Shown here one piece after another: positions 9,589 through 17,067 of a DNA stretch of 64,000 nucleotides (position 1 is the stretch's first letter; the number at the start of each line of letters is the position of its first letter). Position numbers and translations under genes: made by a program. Origin of the DNA: Serratia oryzae (lineage in GTDB: Bacteria; Pseudomonadota; Gammaproteobacteria; Enterobacterales; Enterobacteriaceae). Where the stretch lies: positions 62,001 to 126,000 of the forward strand of contig NZ_MOXD01000003.1 of NCBI RefSeq assembly GCF_001976145.1, read 5' to 3'. The notes beneath the pieces are model-generated. The model had not been told where the DNA came from and searched no databases. It saw only the letters and a program-made list of their open reading frames with translations.

Positions 9589-9609
9589 AGCGAGCGAATC
9601 ACAGAAACG

Positions 9610-9637
9610 AAAAAACCCGCACAAAGGCGGGTTTTTT
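9610..9637. terminator. Bidirectional terminator between the laccase-domain gene and cspC
   Basis: AAAAAACCCGC-acaaag-GCGGGTTTTTT has a T-run on both strands and separates convergent genes. Confidence 0.88.
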
Positions 9638-9653
9638 GTACAGCTGACGCTGA

Positions 9654-9863
9654 TTAGATAGCAGTAACGTTTACTGCAGATGGGCCTTTCTGGCCATCTT
9701 GGATTTCGAACTCAACATTCTGACCTTCAGCCAGGGTTTTGAAACCGTTACCCTGGATTGCAGAGAAGTGTACGAACACATCTTTGCTGCCGTCAGCTGG
9801 GGTGATGAAACCGAAACCTTTAGACTCGTTGAACCACTTAACTTGACCTTTGATCTTTGCCAT
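9654..9863 (-). CDS. cspC: Cold-shock-family RNA chaperone CspC
   Basis: This 69-residue single cold-shock domain protein has the RNP1 motif KGFGFITP and the RNP2 motif VFVHFSAI. The sequence is essentially E. coli CspC, with one visible change near the C-terminus (PSAVNV for PAAVNV). CspC binds RNA, stabilises transcripts such as rpoS and is not strictly cold-induced. It lies 41 bases downstream of yobF in the conserved yobF-cspC operon. Confidence 0.97.
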   Translation of the reverse strand: MAKIKGQVKWFNESKGFGFITPADGSKDVFVHFSAIQGNGFKTLAEGQNVEFEIQDGQKGPSAVNVTAI

Positions 9864-9904
9864 CTTGAGTATTTCCTTTGGATTGTTTAAACCGCCCAGC
9901 GGCG

Positions 9905-10021
9905 TTACATAGACAAACTAGAGTCGTTACTGCTTGAGGCACTAAGATAAGGATCGGCAGAGAAGCGGTATTCAACGCTAACGTCTTTACTCAGAACTTC
10001 TTTACTGAAAATGCCACACAT
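9905..10021 (-). CDS. yobF: Small stress protein YobF
   Basis: This 38-residue ORF starts [20 protein letters not shown] and ends SLSM. The first 20 residues match E. coli YobF (47 aa) almost completely, while the tail is shorter and serine-rich. GAGGT lies about 10 bases before the ATG. YobF is a short protein of unknown role whose level rises under stress in E. coli, and yobF is co-transcribed with cspC. The gene order supports the call. Confidence 0.85.
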   Translation of the reverse strand: MCGIFSKEVLSKDVSVEYRFSADPYLSASSSNDSSLSM

Positions 10022-10799
10022 ATACAGAACTGTACCTCGTTTTACCCAGATGCGTTATCACATACTCTGGAAACTATGGCAAGCCATTTTTAATCACTGA
10101 TCGACCTGTCGCACATATTTGAAACGGTCGAGCGCATGAATAGCCAAAATACCGTAAAAGATGTTGAAGCCTTGGCTATTTTCTGATTTGTAAACGACTT
10201 GCGCTGTAATCCGCGTGCTGCCTGAATTTTAACAATTCTTTCAACCTGACAACGCATACCTTTGACAACATATAAACGCCTGACCAGCACAAATGCATAA
10301 AAATTTTTGAATCTTTATGGAATTTTATATGCAAGATTTGAATATCGATGAACGGGTGGCCAAATCGCTCATCGCTCTGACCTCTTACCGCCAACGCCTG
10401 CTGCAGTAGGATAGTATTATCACCTTCCTCCTCTGCTGCGGCGGTTATCCCCCTTTTGGCGCAGTACCAAGCTGCCGTTTACTGGTGCATAAACATGCAT
10501 CACTGGGAATTACGCACCAGGAAAGTGCAGCTCGGTGAAATAGCGGTGGCCGCAAAATGATGAATATTCGGAGTTAACTTAGGTAGAAGAAAATAAATAA
10601 AAAAAAAGCCCCCCGATAATAAAATTCTTATTTCCCCCAGGATTAACTTAAGGAGTTATGTAATTTCAACCGCCAACTTTGGCTTTGTTTTTACCCATTT
10701 CCGCTGCAACTCGCGTCATTGCCCAACTAAAGGCCATCTACGCCAAAGCCCGTACGGTGCGGGATGCGGCCTATCCCTTATGCCTTCGCCATTTACTCA
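10022..10799. other. Long gene-poor region upstream of yobF-cspC
   Basis: No convincing gene was found in these 778 bases. The cspC operon promoter and leader must lie in the first part. A 26-codon plus-strand ORF (10329-10409, MQDLNIDERVAKSLIALTSY) and a stretch at 10640-10800 with coding-like codons but no start are possible remnants. A T/A-rich block at 10590-10630 includes a run of nine As. The region may be the scar of a lost gene. Confidence 0.5.
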
Positions 10800-11798
10800 T
10801 TAAGAGTTAGTATCAAGATCAATACGCGCCCCAATCTTCACCGGATGAAATCGATGTTGCTCAATTCCTGCGGTCTTTAATGCCTCACCTAACTGCTGCG
10901 GGGGCTCATCTAACGATTCATCGGCCAATTCAAAAACCCCCCAATGAATAGGAATAACTTGAGGTGAATTTAATTGCTGATACAGCATGACCGATTGCTG
11001 CGGATCCATATGCTGCTCCTGCATGAACCATCTTGGTGCGTAGGCACCGATAGGCAACGCGGCCATGTCGAGCGGCCCCAGGCGAGTGCCAATGTCGACC
11101 AGTTTTTCGGAGTAGCCGCTGTCACCGGAGAAGTAAAAACGCAGCGCAGGATGATGGATCACCCAGCCACACCAGAGAGAGCGGTTGCGATCCCAGGGGG
11201 TTCTCATGCTCCAATGGCGCGCAGGGGTGGCGTGCAGCGTCATATCATCCAATACCAGGCTTTCCCACCAGTCTAGCTCAACCACACGTTTAGCTGGATA
11301 ATGGCTGAACCAGCGTTTAAGGCCCAGTGGCACCACGAAAGTGATCTCGCGGAAACGCTTGGTCAGTTCCCTGATGGTGCAGCGATCCAGATGATCGTAA
11401 TGGTTATGAGAAATCAGCACCACATCCACGGCAGGCAACTGCTGCACCGTCAACGGAGGGGGCGTTTTACGTTTTGGGCCATAAAAATTCACCGGTGAGG
11501 CACGGGGCGACAATACCGGATCAATCAGCACATAACGCCCTCCCAGGCGCAACAAGAGCGAAGCATGGCCCAGCCACCAAACGCTGTCCTGGTTGCCACC
11601 GAGATCGGCGGCTTGCCACCAGCGCTGGTTAAACTGTTCGTACCCCTCTTGCGGCGGCTTGGGTAAGCCGAGCTTTTTGCGCTCATCTTGCCAACGCCGC
11701 AAATCCCCCGGTTGATGCAGCGTTGGTTCCGGATTGATAAATCCCTGCGGCGTATGATGTGCTTTATTCGCATCGTAATAACGATTGGTGATCTTCAT
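10800..11798 (-). CDS. Metallo-beta-lactamase-fold hydrolase (NAPE-PLD-like)
   Basis: This 332-residue protein has the metal-binding motif ISHNHYDHLD (HxHxDH) near residue 135, then RHWSMRTPWDRN, a further metal site FYFSGDSGYS and the histidine of PIHWGVFEL. The arrangement fits the N-acylphosphatidylethanolamine phospholipase D-like branch of the family, which in bacteria often acts on membrane lipids or unknown esters. No clear signal peptide or membrane helix is seen. The start at 11798 is followed by a typical family N-terminus (KITNRYYDANKAHHTPQGF). It stands alone. The substrate cannot be told from sequence. Confidence 0.85.
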   Translation of the reverse strand: MKITNRYYDANKAHHTPQGFINPEPTLHQPGDLRRWQDERKKLGLPKPPQEGYEQFNQRWWQAADLGGNQDSVWWLGHASLLLRLGGRYVLIDPVLSPRASPVNFYGPKRKTPPPLTVQQLPAVDVVLISHNHYDHLDRCTIRELTKRFREITFVVPLGLKRWFSHYPAKRVVELDWWESLVLDDMTLHATPARHWSMRTPWDRNRSLWCGWVIHHPALRFYFSGDSGYSEKLVDIGTRLGPLDMAALPIGAYAPRWFMQEQHMDPQQSVMLYQQLNSPQVIPIHWGVFELADESLDEPPQQLGEALKTAGIEQHRFHPVKIGARIDLDTNS

Positions 11799-11950
11799 TC
11801 CCGACCTCTCCCTGCCTCAAGTCATACAAGATAGCCCGCTAGCGGCTTATGTGACCAGTATGATAAACATCTGGCCTTTTTGCCTATCTTACTGGCAGAT
11901 AAATTAATTTAGCGGGAGCGATGAGGGAAAAGAGTGAACGACGCCTTACG

Positions 11951-12265
11951 TCAACTCGCCCTCTCTGGCGTCTGCTGGCTCAGCAGGAAACAGATCATGG
12001 CGGCTCGCAGTGGGCTGTGGCTACCCGCCAGCCACACGCCGCACGGGTTGGTGATACTGGCCTGCCACTGGGGGGGATTATCCTGGCTGATGGCGTTGAG
12101 GCTGATTTTGTTGGCACAGATAATCGGCCAGGCATCCGCCGGGTTCTTGCAATAGTCTTTGCCTTTCATCCCCCCGTAAGGGTACCATTTTTCCGGATTC
12201 TCCCCGGTGATTAACGCAATGTTACGGTTTACTTCAGCATCACTTTCTTCAGACCATTTAATCAT
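11951..12265 (-). CDS. Orphan phage NinX-like protein (DUF2591)
   Basis: This 104-residue ORF carries the DUF2591/NinX pattern: an acidic N-terminal WSEESDAEVNRNIA, then CKNPADAWPIICANKISL, and the C-terminal PLRAAMICFLLSQ. These proteins come from the nin region of lambdoid phages and have no firm function. No other phage gene lies nearby, so this is a stray or domesticated gene. The ribosome binding site is weak. The reverse-strand frames over it look non-coding. Confidence 0.68.
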   Translation of the reverse strand: MIKWSEESDAEVNRNIALITGENPEKWYPYGGMKGKDYCKNPADAWPIICANKISLNAISQDNPPQWQASITNPCGVWLAGSHSPLRAAMICFLLSQQTPERAS

Positions 12266-12362
12266 TGGCTATATCCATCTTGCGTAGGGTTCAGGCTACA
12301 TTACGATGCCGATACGACAGATTTATGACAGCCAACGATTACCCTTAAGGATATCCGCCACC

Positions 12363-12770
12363 ATGCTATCTGGCCTTAACCACCTGACGCTCGCCGTCAG
12401 CGATCTTGACCGCAGCTTTGCTTTTTACATTGATCTTCTGGGCTTCAGCCCCAAGGCCCGGTGGGCACAAGGTGCCTATCTGACGCTGGGTGAACTGTGG
12501 CTTTGCCTGTCGCTGGATGATGCTTGCAGTGGGTTATCAAGACGTGACTATACCCATTATGCTTTCAGCGTGGCACCGGCAAATTTTGCCGCTTTCGCCG
12601 CGCGCTTACGCTCAAATGGGGTCGAAGAGTGGAAAACTAACCGCAGCGAGGGGGAGTCGGTGTATTTTCTCGATCCCGATCGACATGCTCTGGAAATTCA
12701 CTGTGGCGATCTGGCCAGCCGTTTGGCAGTCTGCCGGGAGAAACCCTATGCGGGCATGGTGTTTTATTGA
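12363..12770 (+). CDS. fosA: FosA-family fosfomycin glutathione transferase
   Basis: This 135-residue vicinal-oxygen-chelate enzyme adds glutathione to the fosfomycin epoxide using Mn2+ and K+. Metal ligands are visible: His7 in [10 protein letters not shown], His in DYTHYAFSV (about 65) and Glu in [10 protein letters not shown] (about 111). The K+-loop and substrate motif [14 protein letters not shown] is intact. The start at 12363 (MLSGLNHL) follows TAAGGAT; an in-frame ATG at 12306 would add 19 residues not found in FosA. Chromosomal fosA genes are common in Serratia and Klebsiella and give low-level resistance. It is flanked by the NinX-like orphan and yebO. Confidence 0.93.
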   Translation: MLSGLNHLTLAVSDLDRSFAFYIDLLGFSPKARWAQGAYLTLGELWLCLSLDDACSGLSRRDYTHYAFSVAPANFAAFAARLRSNGVEEWKTNRSEGESVYFLDPDRHALEIHCGDLASRLAVCREKPYAGMVFY

Positions 12771-12859
12771 CGATGAAGGTGGTGAGAGGGCGTTCCGATT
12801 AACACGGAAACTGAGGTAATCGACCCGTTCTTGACCTTCTCACCCAATCTGCGGCGAGC

Positions 12860-13135
12860 TTAACGCTCTGGAATAAACCCTTTGAAACTCAGCGCAGGGC
12901 TGAGGTCGTCATCATCGTTCGGATCCTGGTCCCCACGCGCGCTTTTCGCCAACGTTTTCAGCAACGCTGTTTGCTGGCGCTGTTGCTCGGCGATCTCCTG
13001 TAACAAGCGGATCTGCTCATCGGCACGCACGCTGGCGCGGTTGACCAAGAACCACACCCACAAGCCAAGCAGTGCGGACAAAATGACAACGGCGATGGAA
13101 ATCAGGCCGGATGGACCATAACCTAAATCGAACAT
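12860..13135 (-). CDS. yebO: YebO-like single-helix membrane protein
   Basis: This 91-residue protein has one N-terminal transmembrane helix (about residues 11-31, LISIAVVILSALLGLWVWFL). It continues with NRASVRADEQIRLLQEIAEQ, a likely coiled coil, and an acidic patch (DPNDDDD). E. coli YebO (95 aa) has the same layout, including the INRAS-NEQI-LL stretch. The start at 13135 is preferred to a TTG six bases earlier because AGGTAGGG is well spaced. The function is unknown. In E. coli mgrB is adjacent, but no mgrB was found here. Confidence 0.78.
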   Translation of the reverse strand: MFDLGYGPSGLISIAVVILSALLGLWVWFLVNRASVRADEQIRLLQEIAEQQRQQTALLKTLAKSARGDQDPNDDDDLSPALSFKGFIPER

Positions 13136-13242
13136 GAACAACCCTACCTACTGCATAAACTGAGCCGCTATCTTAGCATCCCCTTTAGAGCCAAGGGCAG
13201 GTTCGTGAGAAATTGTTATTACACCCTGTTACCGCAATGACA

Positions 13243-13272
13243 CCAAGAGTGGTTTAAATCCACCACTCTTGG
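13243..13272. terminator. 10-bp stem hairpin downstream of the small gene at 13287
   Basis: A perfect inverted repeat CCAAGAGTGG / CCACTCTTGG with a 10-base loop lies between the stop at 13287 and the yebO promoter. It has no T-run. It is probably a transcript end or stability element. Confidence 0.5.
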
Positions 13273-13286
13273 CGACAACTCACCGT

Positions 13287-13526
13287 TTACTCGCGGCTGA
13301 ACTTCATCTCAATCAACGCAATAGCTTTTTCAATCGCACGCTTGGTGATGGGATCGGCCCCGGCCGGATGGGTGGAAAAATCGATACTCTTCAGTTGATT
13401 GGCCATCTTGTCCCGCACTTCCGTCGGCGCAATAACGTCGATCACGTCCAGGATCTGTTTGATAACCAGTTGGCAGGCAACCAGATCAGAAACCAGTTCC
13501 TGATCGTTGCTCAGCATGTCAGACAT
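13287..13526 (-). CDS. Small helical protein, possibly DUF2766 family
   Basis: This 79-residue soluble protein opens [20 protein letters not shown] and contains [20 protein letters not shown], mostly amphipathic helix. GGGAG lies 7-10 bases before the ATG. I recall a family restricted to enterobacteria and annotated DUF2766 with this pattern, but the name is unverified. No function is known. It is monocistronic, with a palindromic repeat immediately upstream (13557-13634) and a hairpin downstream. Confidence 0.7.
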   Translation of the reverse strand: MSDMLSNDQELVSDLVACQLVIKQILDVIDVIAPTEVRDKMANQLKSIDFSTHPAGADPITKRAIEKAIALIEMKFSRE

Positions 13527-13556
13527 AATAACTCCCTTCTTGATTCAGACACGGCA

Positions 13557-13634
13557 TATACCCGTCATACTTCAAGTGACAAGTGCGGTGAGTTACCAAG
13601 CCAACGCCCTGCCGCTCGAAATAGGGCGGGTATA
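13557..13634. repeat. Palindromic intergenic repeat, short copy
   Basis: This copy begins TATACCCGTCATACTTCAAG and ends CTCGAAATAGGGCGGGTATA, the same termini as the longer copies at 21892, 39352 and 47797. At 78 bp it looks like an internally deleted member. Confidence 0.7.
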
Positions 13635-13648
13635 ATACAGCATGCCGA

Positions 13649-13957
13649 TCATTGCTGCGCAATAAAACGTTCCAGGCGATGGCGTAACTGGCTGTTCTCT
13701 TTGCGTAACTGCTCAATCTCCTCCAGCAGCGTCAGCGTCACGGCGATGCCCGGCCAGTCCAAGGCCAGTTCGCGCTGCAAGCGTTGGGCACGATTAAACG
13801 CCGCCAGCGCAGCGTCGTCGAACAGCCAATCGGCCGCCCCAGGATCACGTGGCTCAATAACCCCTAATCCCACCACTTCACTCAATTCAGCTTCCGTCAC
13901 TCCCGTATGCAGGCAAAACTCCGTTACGGTAAAGGTGATCTGTAACTTGGTCATCAT
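13649..13957 (-). CDS. cbpM: Chaperone modulator CbpM
   Basis: This 102-residue MerR-like helix-turn-helix protein binds the J-domain of CbpA and inhibits its co-chaperone and DNA-binding activity. Family motifs include [22 protein letters not shown] and [16 protein letters not shown], and a C-terminal coiled coil ends [11 protein letters not shown]. The ATG overlaps the cbpA stop (ATGA), implying translational coupling. An ATG one codon later is an equally likely start. Same layout as E. coli cbpAM. Confidence 0.95.
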   Translation of the reverse strand: MMTKLQITFTVTEFCLHTGVTEAELSEVVGLGVIEPRDPGAADWLFDDAALAAFNRAQRLQRELALDWPGIAVTLTLLEEIEQLRKENSQLRHRLERFIAQQ

Positions 13958-14868
13958 GCTTTACTCCATACAGTGCGGGGATCGAAGGCCGCATTGGCTT
14001 CAGCCAGTTGTTGCCACAGAGCCGCCTGTTTGGCATCAGGCTTTGACGGCATGACAACTTTGATCACCGCATACAGATTGCCGGTTTCCTTTTTGCTGAC
14101 CAGGCCTTTCCCCTTAATTCGCAGCCGCTGGCCAGCCTGAGTACCGGCAGGAATAGTCAGCAAAATATTATCTGATAAGGTGGGGATTGAAACCTTCGCC
14201 CCCAGCGCAGCCTCCCAAGGTGCCAACGGCACAACAACCTCGAGATCGTGCCCAATCACATCGAACAGAGGGTGCGGGGCAAGTTTAATGACCAGGTACA
14301 GATCACCATTAGCCCCGCCATCTATACCAGGCACCCCCTGCCCCTTAACGCGGATGCGTTCGCCATCCACCACCCCTGCGGGAATTTTCACATTAAGCGT
14401 TTTGGGGATTTCTTTTTCGACCAGGCCAAAAATGTTATATATCGGCACCGTATAACTCAGCGGCCGGGTGTGTTCAGTCAGCGTTTCCTCCAGGAACATG
14501 GCCACCGCGATCTCGACATCCTGCCCACGTGCCGCATGCCGCTGCTGTCGGCCTTGCGCACCACGGCCAAACATTGAAGCAAAGATATCAGCGTAATCTT
14601 CAGCATCGCCGCTCTCTGCCCGCCGAGTCTGTTGGCCAAAGCCAGGATCGTTACGGTGCCGGAGCAGTTCATCATATTGCGCACGTCGTTCGTTGTCCTT
14701 CAGCACTTCATAGGCTTCAGCAATTTCTTTAAAACGGGCTTCTGCATCAGTCTCGGTGCTGACATCAGGATGGAATTTCCGTGCCAAACGGCGGTATGCG
14801 GTCTTGATCGCCTTGATGTCATCAGAAGGTTTAACCCCTAAAATGGCATAGTAATCCTTGATTTCCAT
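13954..14868 (-). CDS. cbpA: Curved-DNA-binding DnaJ-like co-chaperone CbpA
   Basis: This 304-residue protein has an N-terminal J-domain (residues 4-69) with the HPD motif in [10 protein letters not shown], a linker rich in Arg/Gln/Gly (about 75-115), and two C-terminal beta domains ending [10 protein letters not shown] and DPRTVWSKA. It stimulates DnaK and binds curved DNA; in E. coli it accumulates in stationary phase under RpoS. The length matches E. coli CbpA (306). It is transcribed with cbpM and follows hdeD by 59 bases on the same strand. Confidence 0.96.
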   Translation of the reverse strand: MEIKDYYAILGVKPSDDIKAIKTAYRRLARKFHPDVSTETDAEARFKEIAEAYEVLKDNERRAQYDELLRHRNDPGFGQQTRRAESGDAEDYADIFASMFGRGAQGRQQRHAARGQDVEIAVAMFLEETLTEHTRPLSYTVPIYNIFGLVEKEIPKTLNVKIPAGVVDGERIRVKGQGVPGIDGGANGDLYLVIKLAPHPLFDVIGHDLEVVVPLAPWEAALGAKVSIPTLSDNILLTIPAGTQAGQRLRIKGKGLVSKKETGNLYAVIKVVMPSKPDAKQAALWQQLAEANAAFDPRTVWSKA

Positions 14869-14927
14869 AACCTTCTCATCTCGTATTTATCAGTAGCCGG
14901 GAAAAATGAACGCACTGTTCAATCCGT

Positions 14928-15491
14928 TTATTTCAGTCGATTAACCACCTGGAACAGGCTGAATGCGCTGATCAGCATTTCGATACCGACAATAGCCGTC
15001 ACCAGCGTCAGAGTGGTCTCGGGGCCTGCGCCAATCAACACTCCGGCGATCGCCAGATCGAGGATACCGATGACAACCTGCAGCCAGCGCCCCTCGCTCC
15101 CACGCCAGATAAAACCGGCTATCAGTCGCGCAATGCCGCCCAAAGCAAACAACACCGCCAAATAGACCGCCAGCGCCAAAATACCGACCGTCGGATTAGA
15201 GATAAAAACATAACCGACCATCAAATAGGCTAGGCCCAGCAGGATACCACCGATCATCGGCCAGGTGTTTTGTGCCCGGTTAATGAACATCTCAATAATG
15301 AGAGCCAGCCCGCTCAACAGCAGAAAGACACCGATCATCACGCTGAGAGCAACGCCAGAGGCAAAGGGGTTCAGCAGGCACAAAATCCCCCCCAGCAACA
15401 GTAACGCCGCCGTAATCAACAAGGGGACTCTTTGTTTCTTAAGAATATTCTCTTGAAGGGATAATAAGTGAGTACGATCGATATTCAACAT
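14928..15491 (-). CDS. hdeD: HdeD-family membrane protein
   Basis: This 187-residue inner-membrane protein has six hydrophobic helices in three pairs. The N-terminal segment NIDRTHLLSLQENILKKQR is cytoplasmic. Motifs shared with E. coli HdeD include LLCLLNPFASG-like and WLQVVIGILDLAIAGVLIGA. HdeD gives density-dependent acid resistance in E. coli, where it sits beside hdeAB; here neither hdeA nor hdeB is present. The adjacency to cbpA suggests shared general-stress control, which is inference. Confidence 0.88.
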   Translation of the reverse strand: MLNIDRTHLLSLQENILKKQRVPLLITAALLLLGGILCLLNPFASGVALSVMIGVFLLLSGLALIIEMFINRAQNTWPMIGGILLGLAYLMVGYVFISNPTVGILALAVYLAVLFALGGIARLIAGFIWRGSEGRWLQVVIGILDLAIAGVLIGAGPETTLTLVTAIVGIEMLISAFSLFQVVNRLK

Positions 15492-15696
15492 GATGCACTT
15501 CCTTAGCTAATTTAAACGTCATCAATCATTTAGCTTAGTATGCGGCATTCATTAATGCGCTAATTTAGCGTTTTGGGCGGATTTTTACGAGGTAGGCAAC
15601 TTGAAACTATGATGACATGGTTCCTTCCTGGAACCCGCCATCATTCATTAAGCACTGGGTTGAATTAATTCCGGTGAGCGAGTTGTTTGTCTGATT

Positions 15697-15810
15697 TCAC
15701 TGATCTTCACCTCTCACACCTTCCGCGTTATTCACCACCATCACTGGCGTGGCCATAAAAGCAGCAACGCCCACAATGACAACAAGAGTAATAATCACTG
15801 TTATTAACAT
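15697..15810 (-). CDS. Candidate 37-residue single-helix membrane protein
   Basis: This minus-strand ORF starts at ATG 15810 with GGGGTGATCGC just upstream. It encodes one strongly hydrophobic helix (MLITVIITLVVIVGVAAFMA) and a short polar tail ending GVRGEDQ. I do not recognise it. It lies in the 600-base gap upstream of hdeD, otherwise apparently empty (15492-15696 and 15811-16092 show no gene). Good start context and a clean helix-plus-tail design argue for a real small protein, but nothing else supports it. Confidence 0.45.
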   Translation of the reverse strand: MLITVIITLVVIVGVAAFMATPVMVVNNAEGVRGEDQ

Positions 15811-16092
15811 GCGATCACCCCATCAACATGAAGTTGTTTCGGCTGACTCTCTGTTTAGGTTAATGACTTTCGAACCTGAACCACTCACAAGCGGCGGTAA
15901 CGGGCAATTTCAGATTAGCTGGTTTTTCTGGATGATGGCAAGTCATCCAGCCAAGCTTTTTATTGATGAGAACTGCAAACAGCAAGCGCATTGCATAGGC
16001 CAGAGCCAGCTACAACAACGGGCTTGGATGCGGCGAGGCCTCTGATTTTCGCCACAGGCAATGACCCGTCTCTATGCAAAATCCCCTCTGGC

Positions 16093-17061
16093 TCAAAGCC
16101 CACTATTTTCTAAAAGTGTGCCGCACGTTTGATTTTTGCCCTTTTTCTTCGCCTGATACAGTTGCGTATCCGCCTGCAGCAAGAAATCGGCCAGCGCAGC
16201 GGTGCTTTCTGCACCTCGGCAGCACACCCCAAGGCTGATACTGACAAAGGAGGAAGCCGAAGAGTCGGCATGTGGGATCCCCTGCTCGAGCACCTGTGTT
16301 CTGATTAATTCTGCCACTGCCATAGCACCGCTCAGTTCGGTATTCGGAAGCAAGCAGGCAAATTCCTCGCCACCATAGCGGGCAACCAGATCGGTAGCGC
16401 GCTTCAGGGTCCGTTGGATCGTTTTTGCCACCCGGCGTAAACAATCATCCCCCGCCAAATGGCCATACAAGTCGTTATATTTTTTGAAAGAATCAACATC
16501 AATAATAATCAGGCTGAGCGGAGTATGATGACGGCAGGACAGTTTCCACTCCTGAGCTAACCGTTCATCAAAATAGCGCCGATTATGCACTTCAGTTAAG
16601 CCGTCAAGGTACACCAGTTGGCGTAATAAATCAGATTGCGCCTTCAGCAGCAGATGCGTGCGCACGCGTGCTCTGACCGTGTTTCTATTGATCGGCTTGC
16701 TGATAAAATCGACCGCTCCCTCATTAAAACAGCGGGTTTCCGTCTCTTCATCAATATGGGCGGTAACAAAGATAATCGGAATATCTTTGGTTTCAGTCAG
16801 CGCCTTGAGCTGAGCGCAAACCTCATAACCACTGATATCCGGCATTTCAATATCCAGCAGGATCAGATCCGGCTTCTGCTTAAGACAAACTTCTAGCGCC
16901 TGTTTGCCATTGGTTGCCATACAAACCTGGTGATCGGCAGAAAACGCCTGATATAACACCTGAATATTGATCGGGTGATCGTCCACAATCAACAGCTTGG
17001 GTTTCTCTAACCCTGGTAAAAACACGACAGGCTCCTGGTCAGGAGAGTCATTTATTGTCAT
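16093..17061 (-). CDS. Response regulator with GGDEF output (PleD/WspR type diguanylate cyclase)
   Basis: This 322-residue protein has a receiver domain (about residues 21-140; phospho-acceptor Asp near 67 in LILLDIEMPDISG) followed by a GGDEF domain (about 155-315). The catalytic site reads RYGGEEF near residue 228. An RxxD product-inhibition site (RATD) lies five residues before it, so both catalysis and feedback inhibition look intact. It should make c-di-GMP when phosphorylated. The stop of the large hybrid kinase is 6 bases upstream of this start, so the two form one operon and probably one signalling pathway. Confidence 0.94.
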   Translation of the reverse strand: MTINDSPDQEPVVFLPGLEKPKLLIVDDHPINIQVLYQAFSADHQVCMATNGKQALEVCLKQKPDLILLDIEMPDISGYEVCAQLKALTETKDIPIIFVTAHIDEETETRCFNEGAVDFISKPINRNTVRARVRTHLLLKAQSDLLRQLVYLDGLTEVHNRRYFDERLAQEWKLSCRHHTPLSLIIIDVDSFKKYNDLYGHLAGDDCLRRVAKTIQRTLKRATDLVARYGGEEFACLLPNTELSGAMAVAELIRTQVLEQGIPHADSSASSFVSISLGVCCRGAESTAALADFLLQADTQLYQAKKKGKNQTCGTLLENSGL

Positions 17062-17067
17062 TATTTT

